NCBI RefSeq assembly: GCF_016587435.1
Contig: NZ_BNJJ01000007.1
Location: 1-64,000 of the forward strand
From: Dictyobacter formicarum
Lineage (GTDB): Bacteria > Chloroflexota > Ktedonobacteria > Ktedonobacterales > Ktedonobacteraceae
DNA: 64,000 nt
Direction: 5' to 3'
Numbering within the stretch: position 1 is the stretch's first letter; the number at the start of each line of letters is the position of its first letter. Under the pieces are notes generated by a model. The model made no database searches, was not told where the DNA came from, and was given only the letters and a program-made list of their open reading frames with translations. Shown here piece after piece: positions 52,576-61,266 of this stretch. A program made the translations under genes and the position numbers.

Positions 52576-53418
52576 CTAGTTCTGCGAACACTGCATCCCA
52601 TTGCTGCGCTTGTAGTACACCAGCGCTTTCTGCAGAAACGCTTTTTCCTCCTTACTAAAGTGATACATTGGGAACGGCTTCTCCTCCAGGGGAAGCTCCT
52701 CATAGTTCTTCCACCATTGTTTCACACCTGCCTCGACATCCGCATCACCCCGAGTCAATTGCTTGATCAGTTCACTGTGCTGCTTCGCCAGAGCCTGGCC
52801 TTCCACACTGGTTGGATCTTTCCTCTCCGCAACCAGCCTCCTCAGTTCCGCGAACACTGCATCCCATTGCTGACTTGCACGTTGCTGATCCTCCTCGGTC
52901 CAGTTCTCTCCCCATACTGCCAGTTTCTGCGCTGTTTCAGGGCTGTACGATTTCTGAGAGATTTCAGCCAACTTCTGTTGTTGTTCCTCAGTGAGATATT
53001 TCTTCACCCACGCTTTATCCTGTTCCGTATGCATCACCTGGATCACATCGATAAGAATTGATTCCCAATCTCTCTGGTTCCTTTTTAACAATCCTTCAGC
53101 TTTCTCGATGACCCGAAGGACCGCATCCAGTTGGTTGCGCTTCTCCCGCAGCATCGCCTTCTGCATCACCAGTGCCTTTTGTAAATGTTCTGGATTCTTT
53201 TGCAGACACACTTTGATCTCTTGGAGAGAGAAACCCAGAAGTTTCAACGCTAGAATCTGCTGCAAACTCCACAGATCCTCATCTGAGTACAGTCGGTGTC
53301 CTGCCTCGGTATACTCAGAGGGGGAGAGCAGACCCACTTTGTCATAAAAACGTAAGGTCCGTGCTGTTACTGCAGCCTTCTGCGCAAATTGACTGGTCGT
53401 ATAGTGTTTGCGATCCAC
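52576..53418 (-). CDS. MerR-family regulator with TipA-type ligand domain
   Basis: A 280-residue protein. GTG 53418 has GGAG 7 bases upstream; the longer frame to 53496 runs through its own promoter and is not used. Residues 1-75 are the MerR DNA-binding domain (TSQFAQKAAVTARTLRFYD, then GLLSPSEYTEAGHRLY), followed by a coiled-coil dimer helix. The C-terminal half (from about 150: AWVKKYLTEEQQQKL, later QWDAVFAELRRLVAE, GVKQWWKNY) is the TipAS antibiotic-recognition domain. It activates transcription on binding peptide-type drugs. It should act at its own promoter and at the one facing the DUF2268 gene. Confidence 0.9.
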   Translation of the reverse strand: MDRKHYTTSQFAQKAAVTARTLRFYDKVGLLSPSEYTEAGHRLYSDEDLWSLQQILALKLLGFSLQEIKVCLQKNPEHLQKALVMQKAMLREKRNQLDAVLRVIEKAEGLLKRNQRDWESILIDVIQVMHTEQDKAWVKKYLTEEQQQKLAEISQKSYSPETAQKLAVWGENWTEEDQQRASQQWDAVFAELRRLVAERKDPTSVEGQALAKQHSELIKQLTRGDADVEAGVKQWWKNYEELPLEEKPFPMYHFSKEEKAFLQKALVYYKRSNGMQCSQN

Positions 53419-53440
53419 GCGTTTTCTCCTTTCATTCGAA

Positions 53441-53471
53441 AGTATACGGTATGACGTAGCGTCATACGCAA
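53441..53471 (-). promoter_or_regulatory. MerR autoregulated promoter with 19-bp spacer
   Basis: Minus-strand TTGCGT (53466-53471) and TATACT (53441-53446) are 19 bp apart, the long spacer typical of MerR-activated promoters. The operator GTATGACG-TAG-CGTCATAC (53449-53467) fills the spacer. Confidence 0.82.
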
Positions 53472-53618
53472 TTCTCTGGACGGCCAGTAGGATCATTGGG
53501 TGAGCATTGCATGTGGAGATGGATGAGCCATCGCGCCATTGCCAGACATCGTTTCCCCATCCCGAAAGCCCTGCTCACAGACAGAGAGAAGTCGAACCCA
53601 CAAAGCGTGAAATGGGCT

Positions 53619-53648
53619 TGCATATGACGTTACGTCATGGGTTAGACT
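53619..53648 (+). promoter_or_regulatory. Second MerR-type promoter facing the DUF2268 gene
   Basis: TTGCAT (53619-53624) and TAGACT (53643-53648) are 18 bp apart, with ATGACG-TTA-CGTCAT (53624-53638) between them. It has the same half-site as the autoregulatory operator. Confidence 0.75.
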
Positions 53649-53666
53649 CTTCCCAGTAACTCTTAT

Positions 53667-53790
53667 CGCTGGTTTGTTGACTCGGAAAATCGCACGCAAT
53701 TGCGAGTGAACATCCTGAACAATATGAGTTCAGTTGACTACTTTTTGATGGGCTTAAAATGAGCCAGAATCTGGAGTCAACAAACCAGCG
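53667..53790. repeat. 17-bp inverted repeats flanking 90 bp
   Basis: CGCTGGTTTGTTGACTC (53667-53683) is the complement of 53774-53790. The segment sits between the MerR-type promoter and the DUF2268 start, has no gene, and looks like a small non-coding mobile element or a leader structure. Confidence 0.6.
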
Positions 53791-53821
53791 TTATGTCGCG
53801 AAAGCTCGAAAGGAATACCAG

Positions 53822-54712
53822 ATGAAATTGCAGATCATAGATGTCGAGTCTATCTATCGGCGTTTGCTTAACAGTGCCAGCGCGCAGGAACGCGAGGCCA
53901 TGTATCGACAGGAACTGCTGGCCCCCTTTGAAGGCATGATGCGTATTTATGGCGGGGGCGACGATCCCCTGGCTTGGGCGAAAATGTGGACCCTCTATAC
54001 GCCAGAAGATTTCGACGGCGAGCAGCGTCCCATCATAGAAGAGATGGTCAGGCGTTTGACCGATGATGGGGCATGGCAGAGGCCCGCGGCTGCACTTGAA
54101 CAAGGCGTGGCTGCATTCGCCCCCTACGCTGATCGCATTGCGCTGGACAACATCAGCTGTGCTGTCGTTCTCACGAAGCATAATAGCAATATGCCCGGTC
54201 GAGGCTATGCGGGATTTGGCTGTCCAGGCTTCCTTATGGTCACGCTCAGCCTGATCGACGAATATACGCTGCCCCGCGTAGGGCCTGCATTGGCTCATGA
54301 GCTCAACCACAATGTTCGTTTCAAGCTCTTCCCCTTTCATCCTATGAGCATCACGCTCGCCGATTACATCATCGCAGAAGGACTGGCAGAATCTTTTGCC
54401 GCCGAACTCTTTGGTGAGGAACTGGTCGGCTACTTTGTCACCGATTTCAACGAGGAGGAACTGGTCACAGCCCGGCACGTGATCAGTGGAGTGCTCGATG
54501 TGAGCGGATTCAATGCTGTGCGTGGCTATATCTTTGGCGATACGATTGCCGCCTCTTCGGGGTTGCCAAAGGTTGGAGTACCCGATTTCGCAGGATACGC
54601 CATTGGCTATCACGTCGTCCAGCACTATCTTCAGCGCACAGGTCAATCCGTCGTTGATGCCACCTTCCTCCCCTCACAAGAGATTATTGCGGAGTCCGGT
54701 TTTTTCGAGTAG
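53822..54712 (+). CDS. DUF2268-type predicted zinc protease
   Basis: A 296-residue protein from ATG 53822 (MKLQIIDVESIYRRLL), AAAGGAA upstream. ALAHELNHNVRF near 160-171 has an HExxH zinc site, and YIIAEGLAESFAAELFGEELVG gives the downstream Glu ligand. Relatives are predicted cytosolic zinc proteases of unknown target. The facing MerR/TipA regulator and its second operator suggest drug-induced expression. Confidence 0.85.
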   Translation: MKLQIIDVESIYRRLLNSASAQEREAMYRQELLAPFEGMMRIYGGGDDPLAWAKMWTLYTPEDFDGEQRPIIEEMVRRLTDDGAWQRPAAALEQGVAAFAPYADRIALDNISCAVVLTKHNSNMPGRGYAGFGCPGFLMVTLSLIDEYTLPRVGPALAHELNHNVRFKLFPFHPMSITLADYIIAEGLAESFAAELFGEELVGYFVTDFNEEELVTARHVISGVLDVSGFNAVRGYIFGDTIAASSGLPKVGVPDFAGYAIGYHVVQHYLQRTGQSVVDATFLPSQEIIAESGFFE

Positions 54713-54811
54713 AAAGCGAGAAGGGCGCAGATTGAAGAAACAGGGAGGACACCTGAAGGACTCGGGATGACCAGGCATTTTCTGTCCATTGACCAAAAGG
54801 AAGATTAATCA

Positions 54812-54871
54812 CTTGAGTATGAATGGACCCGACTACAATGGGCATTGTAATCGGGTCCATTCATACTCAAG
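54812..54871. repeat. 60-base near-perfect hairpin
   Basis: CTTGAGTATGAATGGACCCGA (54812-54832) pairs with 54851-54871. One mismatch follows, then TACAATG-GG-CATTGTA. The following DNA also has TCAACTCAG (54882) and its complement near 54950, where recognisable GNAT sequence begins. Confidence 0.7.
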
Positions 54872-55389
54872 GGTCGTGGTGTCAACTCAGCGAACTCATT
54901 GGCCTTCTATCAGTTATATGGTACGTCGTATTCTTTCGTCAAAAAAACACTGAGTTGAATGATCCTGCGTGGTTGCAGTTTATTGGCGACTTCGGGGTGA
55001 GGACACTTGAGGATGCTCGTGTCTATCTTTTAGAAAGTACCCTTGCTATGTATGCCCGCATGGGCTTTGGTCTCTATCTGACCGAGTTGAAGGAGAGCGC
55101 GGTCCCAATTGGAGTGTGTGGGCTGATCAAACGGGACTTTTTAGAGGATGTAGATATTGGTTTTGCTTTTTTGCCAGACTTCAGGAAACAAGGATATGCT
55201 TATGAGGCAGCTGCGGCTATCCTGGCGTATGGGAAAGAAACGTTCGGCCTCAAGCGTATTGTGGCGATTACCTCTCTCGATAATCAAGCCTCGGGACGGT
55301 TGCTGGAAAAGTTGGGGTTGCACTTTGAGCGTGTCATTTCGTTTCCCCCTGATGGTGAAGATGTCAAGTTGTTCGCAGCTCATCTCTAA
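54823..55389 (+). pseudogene. GNAT acetyltransferase with replaced N-terminus
   Basis: From about 54951 the frame reads ELNDPAWLQFIGDFGVRTL, then PIGVCGLIKRDFLEDVDIGFA and LPDFRKQGYAYEAAAAILAYG, a RimJ-type GNAT with its acetyl-CoA motif. Intact relatives have about 25 more residues before this point (a M-x-x-x-T-E-R-L-x-L-R start). Here that part is replaced by translated hairpin DNA (GSIHTQGSWCQLSEL) with no ribosome site at 54823. It is probably a gene broken by insertion of the hairpin element. Confidence 0.7.
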
Positions 55390-55456
55390 GGGAGCCAGGA
55401 CATCGTGGGAAATTGCAACTGAGGCAAAAATAAACATACATTTTCCAGATTGAAGA

Positions 55457-56086
55457 TTAGATTTTTGCTGTGGTAAATCGGCAGCGCGCAACCCCGCTCT
55501 GTTCGCACTGCTCAGCAACTGGCATGCAAATAAGTTCGGTGAGCAGCGCTTGCGCCAGTTTGCAAACCTCTGGGTGGTTGGGAACAATGGCGGCCAGGGG
55601 ACAACTGTATCCCTGGATGATGTAGCTTTCATCATCCTCTTCAAGTTCTGCTAACCCACCCAACTCATTCAGAAGAGCAACTGCATCTTGTAGCCGCGCG
55701 CGCAGCTCGCCCGGAGCAATATTCCACTGCGTGGCGAGACGCCGCCCTGTCTCCTGCATGACTTCTTCCACCTTCTCGGTGGGCATGCAAGATGAGAGAA
55801 CAGCCAACAACTGTTGCAGCACCGACGCGTACGCTTTTGGAAAAAGCTGCTCGGCCTCAGAGGTCAAAGCATACACCAGCGCGGGCTTGCCGCTGCCACG
55901 ACGTGCACCAGACTGGCGCACCAGGCCATCGCGTTCAAGCGTCGCTAGATGCGCGCGTACCGCGTTATCCGTCAGGTCGAGGTCCTGAGCAAGTTCATCG
56001 ACCGTATGACTGGAGCGACGGAGTAGCAGAACGATGCGTCCGCGGGTGCTCGCAAAAAAGTGGTGATTCAAGGGCAAAATGGACAT
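55457..56086 (-). CDS. SufR-like iron-sulfur helix-turn-helix regulator
   Basis: A 209-residue protein with AGAGGAGG before ATG 56086. The N-terminal winged helix reads TVDELAQDLDLTDNAVRAHL followed by LERDGLVRQSGARRGSGKP. The C-terminal part has GYSCPLAAIVPNHPEVCKLA, then ICMPVAEQCEQSGVARC, giving Cys at the positions where SufR-type regulators hold an iron-sulfur cluster. Such proteins repress target genes when the cluster is present and release them under oxidative or iron stress. A 17-bp inverted repeat covers both divergent promoters to its right. Confidence 0.85.
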   Translation of the reverse strand: MSILPLNHHFFASTRGRIVLLLRRSSHTVDELAQDLDLTDNAVRAHLATLERDGLVRQSGARRGSGKPALVYALTSEAEQLFPKAYASVLQQLLAVLSSCMPTEKVEEVMQETGRRLATQWNIAPGELRARLQDAVALLNELGGLAELEEDDESYIIQGYSCPLAAIVPNHPEVCKLAQALLTELICMPVAEQCEQSGVARCRFTTAKI

Positions 56087-56108
56087 CTTTTCCTCCTCTG
56101 CAACTTCT

Positions 56109-56184
56109 ATTATATCAGGAGCAGCCTATCTTAGTCAAGAAAGTCAAATAAATCATTGACTTTCTTGACTAACCATGGTATAAA
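56109..56184. promoter_or_regulatory. Divergent promoters sharing one operator
   Basis: TTAGTCAAGAAAGTCAA (56131-56147) and its exact complement (56156-56172) are split by 8 bases; each half contains AGTCAA twice. Leftward promoter on the minus strand: TTGACT (56133-56138) and TATAAT (56109-56114), spacing 18. Rightward: TTGACT (56156-56161) and TATAAA (56179-56184), spacing 17. Both -35 boxes lie inside the operator, so one repressor would silence both sides. Confidence 0.8.
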
Positions 56185-56276
56185 AACAGAGAAAAGGCAT
56201 ATCTCTTTGAATTGTGTGTGTAAACTGAGTCGTGCAAAGAAGAAATGATGTAACCACTACAGAAGGAGAAGAAACC

Positions 56277-57182
56277 ATGTCCGATACACCTCAACCGTTG
56301 TCCGAAACTCCAGCCACTTCAGCGCCTCCTCCTTTCGCGGAGCGCTTCAGTGATGGTCTCCAGAGCATCCTACAAAAAATGCTCGGCACACAACGCCAAT
56401 CGCCAAGGCGGATAAAAAGTTTTCTCAATGGTACCTGGCTGGGACATCCTTTGCACCCGGTTCTTACCGATGTGCCGATTGCTGCCTGGGCATTAACTGC
56501 TGTTTTCGATATCATCTGGCTCATCTCTCATGCCACCTGGGCGGCCTCTGGAGCTTTCGTCACTCTCATCGTGGGCTTGCTTGCTGCCCTGGCGGCGGCG
56601 GTTACTGGCCTGACCGATTGGAGCGATACCTATGGCACAGAGCGACGTATAGGTCTCAACCATGCCCTTTTTAATGTCCTCGCACTGCTTCTCTATCTTC
56701 TCTCCTTTGTACTCCGTCTTCTCGCAGGTCCAGGCGATACAATTGCTGCGACGATCCTGGGTTTGCTGGGCCTGGTAAGCGTTTTCTACGCGGGCTATCT
56801 AGGAGGCGAGATGGTTTTTAGCAAGGGCACCGGTGTCAACCATACGGCATGGGAAGCGGGGGGAGAGGACTACGAAGTTGTCATGGCAGCGGCTGATGTG
56901 CAGGAGCAAACCTTGTACCGGGTCACTGTTGCTGGAGTTCCGGTGGTCCTGCTGCGGCAGGGTGAGCGATACTCCGCCATTTCTGCGACCTGTCCACACG
57001 CTGGAGGTCCCCTGGACGAGGGAACACTCGTTGGCAATACGGTCGAGTGTCCCTGGCATGGCTCGCGCTTCTGCATGTCGGATGGACGTGTGCTGACAGG
57101 GCCCGCCGTCGTCAATGCGCCACGTTACGATGTGCGTGTCACAAATGGGCAGGTTGCGCTCAAACGCCTTGAGGAGCACTAA
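56277..57182 (+). CDS. DUF2231 membrane domain fused to a Rieske iron-sulfur domain
   Basis: A 301-residue protein from ATG 56277 with GAAGGAG upstream. Residues about 50-185 are a four-helix DUF2231 domain (FLNGTWLGHPLHPVLTDVPI, GLTDWSDTYG). Residues about 198-298 are a Rieske domain with ISATCPHAGGPLDEG and VECPWHGSRFCMSDG, the C-x-H and C-x-x-H ligands for a 2Fe-2S cluster. It is likely a membrane-bound electron carrier with the cluster on the cytosolic side. It is divergent from a SufR-like regulator that may sense the same cofactor. Confidence 0.9.
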   Translation: MSDTPQPLSETPATSAPPPFAERFSDGLQSILQKMLGTQRQSPRRIKSFLNGTWLGHPLHPVLTDVPIAAWALTAVFDIIWLISHATWAASGAFVTLIVGLLAALAAAVTGLTDWSDTYGTERRIGLNHALFNVLALLLYLLSFVLRLLAGPGDTIAATILGLLGLVSVFYAGYLGGEMVFSKGTGVNHTAWEAGGEDYEVVMAAADVQEQTLYRVTVAGVPVVLLRQGERYSAISATCPHAGGPLDEGTLVGNTVECPWHGSRFCMSDGRVLTGPAVVNAPRYDVRVTNGQVALKRLEEH

Positions 57183-57193
57183 GGAAAGAAAAC

Positions 57194-57907
57194 GTGGCAG
57201 CCAAAATTCGCCACGATTTTCTCGTAAAAGGAGGAAATGAATTGTTTGAACGAGAGAGGTACGATGGGGAAGTGTCGGACATTGATCAGGCCATGGAACT
57301 GCGCCAGCGCGAGCTTTCGCGAGAGCAGATGCAGCGCTTTGAGGGCTACATTAGCGAAATCTTCGGAGCTTTTGGTATGGACCTCCATACGCCCTCGACC
57401 GAAGAGACACCGAGACGTTTTCTTCAGGCGCTGTTTGAGGCAACTGAGGGGTACGATGGTGATCCGAAACTCCTCACGGTGTTTGACACCGAGTGTCGTG
57501 GCGAACCGGATTGTCGGCTGGGTCAGGTAATCGAGGGACCCATCCCATTTTATGCGTTGTGTGAGCATCACGCGCTGCCTTTTTTCGGTCATGCCTATGT
57601 GGGTTACATTCCACATGAACATATTATCGGCATCTCCAAACTAACGCGCCTGGTCCGGCTGTTTGCCAAACGCTTCGCGGTGCAGGAGCGCCTGGGTGAG
57701 CAGATCGTCAACACCTTCGAGACGATGCTTGCACCACATGGAGTGGCTGTCTATCTTGAGGCTCATCATCTCTGTGTCGCGATGCGTGGTGTGCGCGATA
57801 CCAGCCCACTCACACATACGATGTTCTGGCGTGGGGAATATGCAAAAAACGATGCGCTGCGGGCTGAGTTTTTGCTCATATGCCAGGGAAAATCGAAGGA
57901 GAATTAA
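57194..57907 (+). CDS. folE: GTP cyclohydrolase I
   Basis: A 237-residue protein with GTG start 57194 and AAGGAAAG upstream, 11 bases after the Rieske gene. It has STEETPRRFLQALFEAT, FYALCEHHALPFFGHAYVGY (zinc Cys and His in CEHH), GISKLTRLVRLFAKRFAVQE and EAHHLCVAMRGVRD (second zinc Cys), all standard FolE motifs. It converts GTP to dihydroneopterin triphosphate for folate or other pterins. An N-terminal tail of about 35 residues precedes the core. Co-transcription with an iron-sulfur protein under a SufR-like regulator is unusual. Confidence 0.93.
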   Translation: MAAKIRHDFLVKGGNELFERERYDGEVSDIDQAMELRQRELSREQMQRFEGYISEIFGAFGMDLHTPSTEETPRRFLQALFEATEGYDGDPKLLTVFDTECRGEPDCRLGQVIEGPIPFYALCEHHALPFFGHAYVGYIPHEHIIGISKLTRLVRLFAKRFAVQERLGEQIVNTFETMLAPHGVAVYLEAHHLCVAMRGVRDTSPLTHTMFWRGEYAKNDALRAEFLLICQGKSKEN

Positions 57908-58079
57908 AACGCAACAGAAGCGGCAATGAAATTGATGGGTTTGCAGGCGGTATCCTTTTGATGCTACGTTGCAGTTTTGGGGAACGGGCGCGCCCGGGCA
58001 CGGGGTCTCCTGTCCGCTCCAAGCCGGGGCAAGCCCGGCACCTACGGAAGCGCGCATGCATGTGAAAGGAAACTCATTG

Positions 58080-59276
58080 ATGAAAATTGCCCTGAAAGCA
58101 CCTGTCGGGCGTCATCCTGGCTTTGTGTTGGTCTCCTATGCCTTCGCAGTAACTATGATGGGTACGACGTTGCCCACGCCGCTCTATCCGATTTACCAGC
58201 AAGGGATTGGCTTTTCGAGCTTGTTGGTAACGGTGATCTTCGCGACCTATGCAGTTGGGGTGATAGCGGCGTTGCTCCTGTTTGGTCAGCTTTCAGACGA
58301 GATTGGGCGTCGTTGGGTACTTCTGGCTGGCCTGCTGCTATCGGCAGCCAGTGCGCTAGCCTTCCTGTTCGCAGGTGACCTGACCCTTCTGTTCGTGGGT
58401 CGTATGCTCTCCGGCTTGTCGGCAGGAATATTTACAGGCACCGCGACGGCCGCGCTCGTGGATCTCGCTCCACAGGAGGAACAACGCAAGGCAACATTGA
58501 TCGCCGCTGGCGTAAATATGGGCGGCCTGGGTCTTGGACCACTACTCTCCGGAGTGCTCGCGCAGTATGCAGTGCAGCCGTTGCGGCTCGTGTTCATTAT
58601 CAACCTCATTCTGCTCGTCCTTGCTATCGCAGGTATTTTGATGATACCTGAGCCGGTCGAGGTCAAGACAAATGTTCGGTTACGGCTGCAACGCTTGCGC
58701 GTACCCGCCCAAGTGCGAGCTACGTTTATCCACGCGGCGATCCCCGGGTTTGTAGGGTTTGCTGTGCTCGGCCTCTTCACAGCGGTGGCACCTGAGTTCT
58801 TGAACCAAACGCTCCACATCCCCAACCACGCGCTCACGGGACTGGTCGTGTTCGCTGTGTTCGCCTCCTCCACCGTTGGCCAGCTTCTCCTTGAGCGTTT
58901 CCCCCAGCGCCTCACGCTCCCCGCGGGGTGTATCGGGCTTATTATCGGGTTGGTGCTGGTCGCCAGCGGGCTACAAGCGCACTCGTTGGCACTCCTCGTC
59001 ACTGGAGCTGTGGTTGCTGGTCTCGGACAGGGCCTGAGTTTCCGTGCCGGGTTAGCTGAGATCAATGCCCGGAGCCCTTCCACGCAACGCGGCGAGATCG
59101 CATCGAGCTTCTTCGTCGTCCTCTACGTCGCAATCTCCATCCCGATCATCGGCGTGGGCATGGCTGCACAGATATTTGGATTGCAGGTGGCAGGTATCGC
59201 GTTCAGCGCCATCATGGCCATACTGGCGCTTATCGCGCTGATCATCCTGGTCACCCGCCCAGATGCACAAAGCTAA
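58080..59276 (+). CDS. MFS transporter
   Basis: A 398-residue protein from ATG 58080 (MKIALKAPVGRHPGFVL) with AAAGGA upstream; an ATG at 58056 is possible. About 12 hydrophobic segments, GQLSDEIGRRWVLLAGL in the motif A position and a repeat of half-size. It exports drugs or metabolites; substrate unknown. A GC-rich hairpin with a GCAAG loop (58023-58039) like the mobile element ends lies just before the gene. Confidence 0.85.
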   Translation: MKIALKAPVGRHPGFVLVSYAFAVTMMGTTLPTPLYPIYQQGIGFSSLLVTVIFATYAVGVIAALLLFGQLSDEIGRRWVLLAGLLLSAASALAFLFAGDLTLLFVGRMLSGLSAGIFTGTATAALVDLAPQEEQRKATLIAAGVNMGGLGLGPLLSGVLAQYAVQPLRLVFIINLILLVLAIAGILMIPEPVEVKTNVRLRLQRLRVPAQVRATFIHAAIPGFVGFAVLGLFTAVAPEFLNQTLHIPNHALTGLVVFAVFASSTVGQLLLERFPQRLTLPAGCIGLIIGLVLVASGLQAHSLALLVTGAVVAGLGQGLSFRAGLAEINARSPSTQRGEIASSFFVVLYVAISIPIIGVGMAAQIFGLQVAGIAFSAIMAILALIALIILVTRPDAQS

Positions 59277-59318
59277 CGGATCTATAACGGCTTCTTTATT
59301 GCTAACATTCTCATCCAT

Positions 59319-59615
59319 TCAGTCGGTTACATAAACTACCTCGAAACAGTAATGTCCCATCACGGTCGCAATGTTGTCGAAGGTGTAAGCGAATTTCTTA
59401 CGATCTGGCCAATCGCTATGGCCGAAACCCGGATAATCCGGGGCAATCAGGTGATAGCAGTCGGACAGACGCGACAAAAGCGGCTCATACATCCGCGAAG
59501 AGGATGGTAGTCCATGAAGCAAAAGCAGGGTAGGGGCGTCTTTCGGCCCGGCCTCCCGGTAGAAAATGGACAGGCCATCGACCTGCACGGTGCGATAATA
59601 CACAGGGTTTTTCAT
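59319..59615 (-). pseudogene. Alpha/beta hydrolase, C-terminally truncated
   Basis: From ATG 59615 (AAGGAG upstream) the frame has VDGLSIFYREAG, LLLLHGLPSSSRMYEPLL (oxyanion side) and YHLIAPDYPGFGHSDWP, the start of an epoxide hydrolase-like fold, but ends at residue 98, before the nucleophile elbow. Intact members have about 290 residues. The lost part and the absence of any catalytic residue indicate a broken gene. Confidence 0.72.
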
Positions 59616-59712
59616 AGGTTTCTCCTTTTTATTTTCGTGAGTCAGAACCCGACCCGCAGCCAGCAGTGCAAGGAAAAGCACTGCAGCGATGAGAGGGATT
59701 GCTCTTTGTGGA

Positions 59713-61092
59713 CTAAGTGATTGAGGTCAGCACGCTGCCCAGCAGGAACAGCAGCGCGACAAGCAGCAGCGCGATATGCATACCAGCAAGAAACGCGCTC
59801 CTCTCACTCAAAGAACCAAGTATTGAGCCTAAGATCGCAACGCCGAGCACACCTCCCAGTTGACGGCTCGCATTCAGCAGTGCTGAAGTGACACCCACCT
59901 GGCTCCGGGGAACAGCATTAAGAACAGCCGTTGTCATAGCAGGGACCGTCATACCACAGCCGAGGCCAATGGCGATTTCTCCGGCCGTCAGCAAAAGGAT
60001 AGCACCGCCAGTTTCACCCAACAGGAGCAAGAGTGTACCAAGATAGCTTGCCGCCAGTCCCCCGATCATTGGTCGGCGCGTGCCCAGGCGTGCAGTGATC
60101 CTTCCTGAGATCAAAGCTGTACTTCCTGTTGCAACGGTGATCGGCAGCAGCGCAACACCCGCCAGGGCTGCCGGGTAGTGATAGATATCCTGAAAGAACA
60201 AAGAAAGGACAAACAGGATACCATACAGGCCGAAGTTGAGGATGCACCCAACCAGTATTGGCACGCTAAAGGCTGTCGATGAGAAGAAGTGCAGGGGAAG
60301 CATAGGCGTGCTGTGTCTCGTTTCGATGAGCAAGAAGCCGCCAGATGCTCCTATGCACAGCAGAAACAGGCCGACGATCTGAGGAGAGATCCATCCCTGG
60401 CTTCGCCCCTCGATGAGTGCATAGGTCAGCGTGGCAAGGGCAACGATCACGCATGCCTGTCCCCACAGATCGCGTTTCTGCGCTGTTGTACGTGGCGTCT
60501 CGCTGACAAAACGCATGGTGAGAGCAAGAGCGAGAAGACCAAGAGGCACGTTCAGCAGAAATATGCTGCGCCACCCCAGCATTTCAACAAGCGCCCCACC
60601 GATAACAGGACCTCCTGCCAATCCGATGCCTGAACTTCCTGCCCAGATACCGACTGCCCTGGCTCGTTTACCAGGGTTTTGAAAACCGTGAGTGATCAAA
60701 GCGAGAGAGCTCGGAACCAGCAGAGCGGGTCCCACTCCCTGAAGCACCCGCGCCGCTATCAAGATATTGAGCGAGGGAGCAAGGCTACAGAGGAGCGATG
60801 CTCCTGTAAACAGCAGGTAACCCGTAAGAAATGAGCGCTTATGTCCAAGTCGATCCCCGAGCGTGCCCGCGCTGAGCAGCAAGCTCGCAAAGATCAGGGT
60901 ATAGCCGTTGACCACCCATTGCAATCCCTCAAGCGAGCCATGCAGATCGTGCTGCATAGCCGGGAGCGCCACATTGACGACTGATGTATCGAGAATAACC
61001 ATGAAGAACCCGAAACAGATGGCAGTCAACCCAAGAGCATGAAGAGCCCCATTCTCTGAAGGGACCGGCGTGGTCTGTCGTTCTGTTAGCAT
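59713..61092 (-). CDS. DHA2-type MFS drug pump (EmrB/QacA-like)
   Basis: A 459-residue protein with about 14 hydrophobic segments. FFMVILDTSVVNVALPAM is the DHA2 helix 1 motif with its Asp, GTLGDRLGHKRSFLTGYL is motif A and GSSGIGLAGGPVIGGALVE is motif C, all signs of proton-driven drug export. The ribosome site is weak. Direct repeats at 61190-61219 upstream match those before the SDR gene. Confidence 0.9.
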   Translation of the reverse strand: MLTERQTTPVPSENGALHALGLTAICFGFFMVILDTSVVNVALPAMQHDLHGSLEGLQWVVNGYTLIFASLLLSAGTLGDRLGHKRSFLTGYLLFTGASLLCSLAPSLNILIAARVLQGVGPALLVPSSLALITHGFQNPGKRARAVGIWAGSSGIGLAGGPVIGGALVEMLGWRSIFLLNVPLGLLALALTMRFVSETPRTTAQKRDLWGQACVIVALATLTYALIEGRSQGWISPQIVGLFLLCIGASGGFLLIETRHSTPMLPLHFFSSTAFSVPILVGCILNFGLYGILFVLSLFFQDIYHYPAALAGVALLPITVATGSTALISGRITARLGTRRPMIGGLAASYLGTLLLLLGETGGAILLLTAGEIAIGLGCGMTVPAMTTAVLNAVPRSQVGVTSALLNASRQLGGVLGVAILGSILGSLSERSAFLAGMHIALLLVALLFLLGSVLTSIT

Positions 61093-61189
61093 ACTTTTGT
61101 TGCAACCTTTTGATGTTCTTTATGCGTCTTCCGTTTTGAAGAAGCGCTTCTGCCATTACTCTAGCACGAACGTAGCGGGGCATTCGCCC

Positions 61190-61219
61190 ATATTCTTGCG
61201 GGAGAGCCACATATTCTTG
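61190..61219 (-). promoter_or_regulatory. 21-bp-spaced direct repeat upstream of the MFS gene
   Basis: TATTCTTGC at 61190-61198 and 61211-61219 (minus sense GCAAGAATA), 21 bp apart. The same half-site and spacing occur at 62121 before the SDR gene. Confidence 0.6.
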
Positions 61220-61266
61220 CTCAGTGCGCATCTAGCCTCTCACGATACTTTCCCGAACCGTTTCGA

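Noticed and set aside
52538..54916. 12-base match GTTATATGGTAC between 52538 and about 54909
   Set aside because: Twelve-base matches are expected by chance many times in 64 kb.
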